Shown one piece after another: positions 23,157-25,023 of a DNA stretch of 25,023 nt (position 1 is its first letter; each line of letters opens with the position of its first letter). The translations under genes and the position numbers were made by a program. The stretch is from an uncultured Oscillospiraceae bacterium. GTDB taxonomy: Bacteria > Bacillota_A > Clostridia > Oscillospirales > Oscillospiraceae. Location of the stretch: positions 1-25,023 of the forward strand of contig CAAGIF010000155.1 of NCBI GenBank assembly GCA_900769845.1, written 5' to 3'. The notes under the pieces were generated by a model. It was not told where the DNA came from. It did no database searches and worked only from the letters and a program-made list of their open reading frames with translations.

Positions 23157-24641
23157 TTACCTGCCGCCGCAGCGACCGTAAAGCTTTGTCAGTTTCAAAA
23201 TGCGTTTCGCCAATGCGTCATTTATTATACCATCTTTTACCCGCCATGTCCAGTTGGAATCCGATAAAGTTCCGGGGAAATTCATCCGGGCTTCCCCACC
23301 CAGATCCAGGAAATCCTGTATGGGAATGACGCACAGATCCGAAACCGAACTGAAGGCCGTCCGGATCACGCCCCAGACATATCCCTCCTCCTCGGAAAGG
23401 TTCATGTACTCCGCCGCGTAGGCCACCGCATCCTCCGATGCGGTTTCAAACCACTGCCGGGTGGTCATGTTATCGTGGGTGCCGGTATAACACACCGTAT
23501 TAGATATATAGGAATGGGGCAGATAATCGGAAGGCTCTCTGGAATCAAAGGCAAATCCCAGAACCTTCATGCCGGGATAGCCTGAGTTATCCCGCAGATC
23601 CAGCACCTCCTGGGTCAAAAATCCCAGATCCTCTGCAATCAGCTCCAGCTCCGGCAGCGCCTTCTGCAACACCTGAATAAAGGCTTCGCCGGGTCCCTTG
23701 ACCCACTTGCCGCCCCGGGCTGTCTTGTCCCCAAAGGGAATGGACCAGTAGGCTTCCAACCCCCGGAAATGATCGATCCGGATCACATCGTAGAGTTCTC
23801 CCGCAGCCTTCAGCCGGCGAATCCACCAGGCAAAGCCGTCTTGTTCCATGGCGTCCCACCGATACAGGGGGTTGCCCCAGAGCTGACCGTCTTCCGAGAA
23901 TCCGTCAGGAGGACAGCCTGCCACCGCCACGGGATCCAGCTTTTCATCCAGCTGGAACAGATGGGGTTCTTTCCACACATCCACGCTGTCCAGAGGCACA
24001 TAGATCGGAACATCGCCGATGATCCGGATGCCCTTGCTGTGGGCGTATTCCGTCAGCTGCTTCCACTGTTTGAAGAACAGATACTGCACAAAGCAATGGA
24101 ACTGCAGCCGGTCATATCCGGCGAAATCCACCGCCGCGGTGATCACATCGCAGCAACGCTCTTTCCACTCTTTCGGCCATTGATACCAGGGCTTTCCCTC
24201 AAAATGCTCTTTGATGCACAGGTATGCCGCATAGTCCGGCAGCCACCGGTCATTTTCCGCCCGAAAGCGGGCAAATTCCTCGGTCTCTCCGTGGCGCATA
24301 AAGGCCTTGTACAAAATCGGCAGTCTGTGCTCGTACTGCAGACCGAAATCCGCCTTGGTATCCCGGTCGCACCACCGGATCTCATCCAGTTCCTCCTGAA
24401 AAAGCAGTCCCTCTTCCACCAGCATGGGCAGATCAATGAGATAGTGATTGCCCGCAAAGGTAGAGCAGGACTGGTAAGGAGAATCGCCATAACCGGTAGG
24501 ATTCAGCGGCAGGATCTGCCAGCAACTCTGTCCTGCGTCGGCCAGAAAATCCACAAAAGCATAGGCCTGTTTTCCCATAGTTCCCACACCGCAGGGGCCG
24601 GGGAGAGAAGTTATGTGCATTAAAATACCGCTCTGGCGCAT
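23157..24641 (-). CDS. malQ: 4-alpha-glucanotransferase (amylomaltase)
   Basis: 494 residues, GH77 family. It transfers 4-alpha-glucan segments between maltodextrins, releasing glucose and lengthening short chains so the downstream phosphorylase can work on them. Active-site residues are visible: nucleophile D290 in VIRIDHFRGLEAYW, acid/base E337 in LIAEDLG, and D390 in YTGTHDNMTT. The N-terminal SGILMHITSLPGPCGVGTMG and GDSPYQSCSTFAGNHYLIDL blocks are the standard family start. AAGGAG lies about 9 nt upstream of ATG 24641. It is first in the operon, with its own consensus-like promoter. Confidence 0.97.
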   Translation of the reverse strand: MRQSGILMHITSLPGPCGVGTMGKQAYAFVDFLADAGQSCWQILPLNPTGYGDSPYQSCSTFAGNHYLIDLPMLVEEGLLFQEELDEIRWCDRDTKADFGLQYEHRLPILYKAFMRHGETEEFARFRAENDRWLPDYAAYLCIKEHFEGKPWYQWPKEWKERCCDVITAAVDFAGYDRLQFHCFVQYLFFKQWKQLTEYAHSKGIRIIGDVPIYVPLDSVDVWKEPHLFQLDEKLDPVAVAGCPPDGFSEDGQLWGNPLYRWDAMEQDGFAWWIRRLKAAGELYDVIRIDHFRGLEAYWSIPFGDKTARGGKWVKGPGEAFIQVLQKALPELELIAEDLGFLTQEVLDLRDNSGYPGMKVLGFAFDSREPSDYLPHSYISNTVCYTGTHDNMTTRQWFETASEDAVAYAAEYMNLSEEEGYVWGVIRTAFSSVSDLCVIPIQDFLDLGGEARMNFPGTLSDSNWTWRVKDGIINDALAKRILKLTKLYGRCGGR

Positions 24642-24729
24642 AGCCGACGCTCCTTACTCTCTTCAAATCGTATTTTCCCGGGATTTCCCCTTTTTAGAGG
24701 GCAAATTCCCAAAGTCAAACACCCTATGA

Positions 24730-24758
24730 AGAGTAATACTTTTTCCCCTTTTTGTCAA
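24730..24758 (-). promoter_or_regulatory. Promoter of the malQ-glgP operon
   Basis: A perfect TTGACA (24758-24753), 17-nt spacer and TACTCT (24735-24730) give a leader of about 80 nt on the minus strand. No riboswitch-like fold or obvious operator was recognised in the leader. The rest of the 267-bp gap up to the metG-like stop holds only the terminator listed next. Confidence 0.6.
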
Positions 24759-24844
24759 GCGGAACCAGTTGGACTGGGCAATTTTCCACATTTTGGGCAG
24801 TTTTTAATTAAAACCATTCCGAAAGCTGTGTATTATCCCCACAG

Positions 24845-24880
24845 AAAAAGCCCCCGCCCGGATATTTCCGAAGCGGGAGC
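24845..24880 (-). terminator. Terminator of the metG-like gene
   Basis: On the minus strand GCTCCCGC pairs with GCGGGGGC (one G-T pair) around an inner CGGA/TCCG stem, followed by TTTTTCTG. It lies about 30 bp after the stop codon at 24909. Confidence 0.75.
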
Positions 24881-24908
24881 CTGTATTTCAGTTCATAAAA
24901 CCGGCTGA

Positions 24909-25023
24909 TCAGCAAAGCTTTGCGCCGGCAGGAATCGCGTCATCCAGCATGATCAGGTTCAGCTTTTCCTCACCCTTTTCCGTATGAACGGCGCTGAGCA
25001 GCATACCGCAGGACTCTCTGCCC
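24909..25023 (-). CDS. C-terminal end of methionyl-tRNA synthetase-like tRNA-binding domain (partial)
   Basis: Only the last 37 codons are inside the window (ending KLNLIMLDDAIPAGAKLC). The pattern RESCGMLLSAVHTEKG...LNLIMLDD.IPAGAKL is the end of the EMAP/OB-fold tRNA-binding domain found at the C-terminus of bacterial methionyl-tRNA synthetase, where it helps hold tRNA. Stand-alone tRNA-binding proteins (CsaA, YgjH) share this ending, so metG is likely but not certain and no symbol is given. The gene runs on beyond the right edge. Confidence 0.7.
   Translation of the reverse strand, partial: GRESCGMLLSAVHTEKGEEKLNLIMLDDAIPAGAKLC

Noticed and set aside
24642..24908. Riboswitch or T-box leader ahead of malQ or after the metG-like gene
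   Set aside because: Only a promoter and a simple terminator hairpin are visible; no conserved T-box or aptamer core was recognised, and the hairpin lies downstream of the metG-like gene.

Overview
The window looks like a chromosomal segment of a moderately GC-rich anaerobic Firmicute, most likely class Clostridia and plausibly an Oscillospiraceae-type gut bacterium. This rests on strong AGGAGG-type ribosome binding sites, TTGACA/TATAAT-like promoters, Clostridia-typical families (Cthe_2159-like surface protein, DUF5648-like repeat in a secreted nuclease, VanR/S-like two-component pair, GlgP/MalQ) and dense intrinsic terminators. The taxonomic call is an inference from gene content, not a database match. 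There are 22 supported protein genes (two cut by the window edges), one weak small ORF, and no rRNA, tRNA or CRISPR.

Layout. 1-1554 (-) is a secreted endonuclease I-type nuclease whose 3' end lies outside the window. 1728-2921 (+) is an MFS transporter. 2938-4225 is an AT-rich island: an acyltransferase-3 membrane gene bracketed by related inverted repeats. 4349-7087 (-) is a tldD-tldE (pmbA) pair. 7361-10248 (-) is a response regulator plus multi-membrane-segment sensor kinase, overlapping by 4 bp. 10430-11886 (+) holds two purine-salvage genes, a purine nucleoside phosphorylase and a purine-type phosphoribosyltransferase. 18119-18967 (-) is a metal-dependent amidohydrolase, divergent from a Cthe_2159-like lipoprotein at 19128-20744 (+). 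20795-24641 (-) is a malQ-glgP alpha-glucan operon. The right edge (24909-25023, -) is the C-terminal end of a methionyl-tRNA synthetase-like tRNA-binding domain.

The most unusual part is 11948-18034 (-), a compact eight-gene cassette of phage head genes: terminase small subunit-like, terminase large subunit, portal, prohead protease, major capsid protein, and three small head-completion/connector genes. All frames are intact and most are translationally coupled by 1-25 bp overlaps or very short gaps. There is no integrase, repressor, replication gene, tape measure, baseplate, holin or lysin. The cassette sits directly between ordinary metabolic genes, is closed at both ends by bidirectional terminators, and has similar base composition to the host genes. 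The small terminase lacks the usual N-terminal DNA-recognition region. This fits a long-resident, possibly domesticated capsid/packaging module (gene-transfer-agent-like or satellite-derived) better than an ordinary prophage; function is unproven.

Transcription units are punctuated by seven hairpin terminators, most of them usable on both strands, and several promoters carry inverted or direct repeats that could be operators (nuclease, MFS, tldD and two-component promoters).
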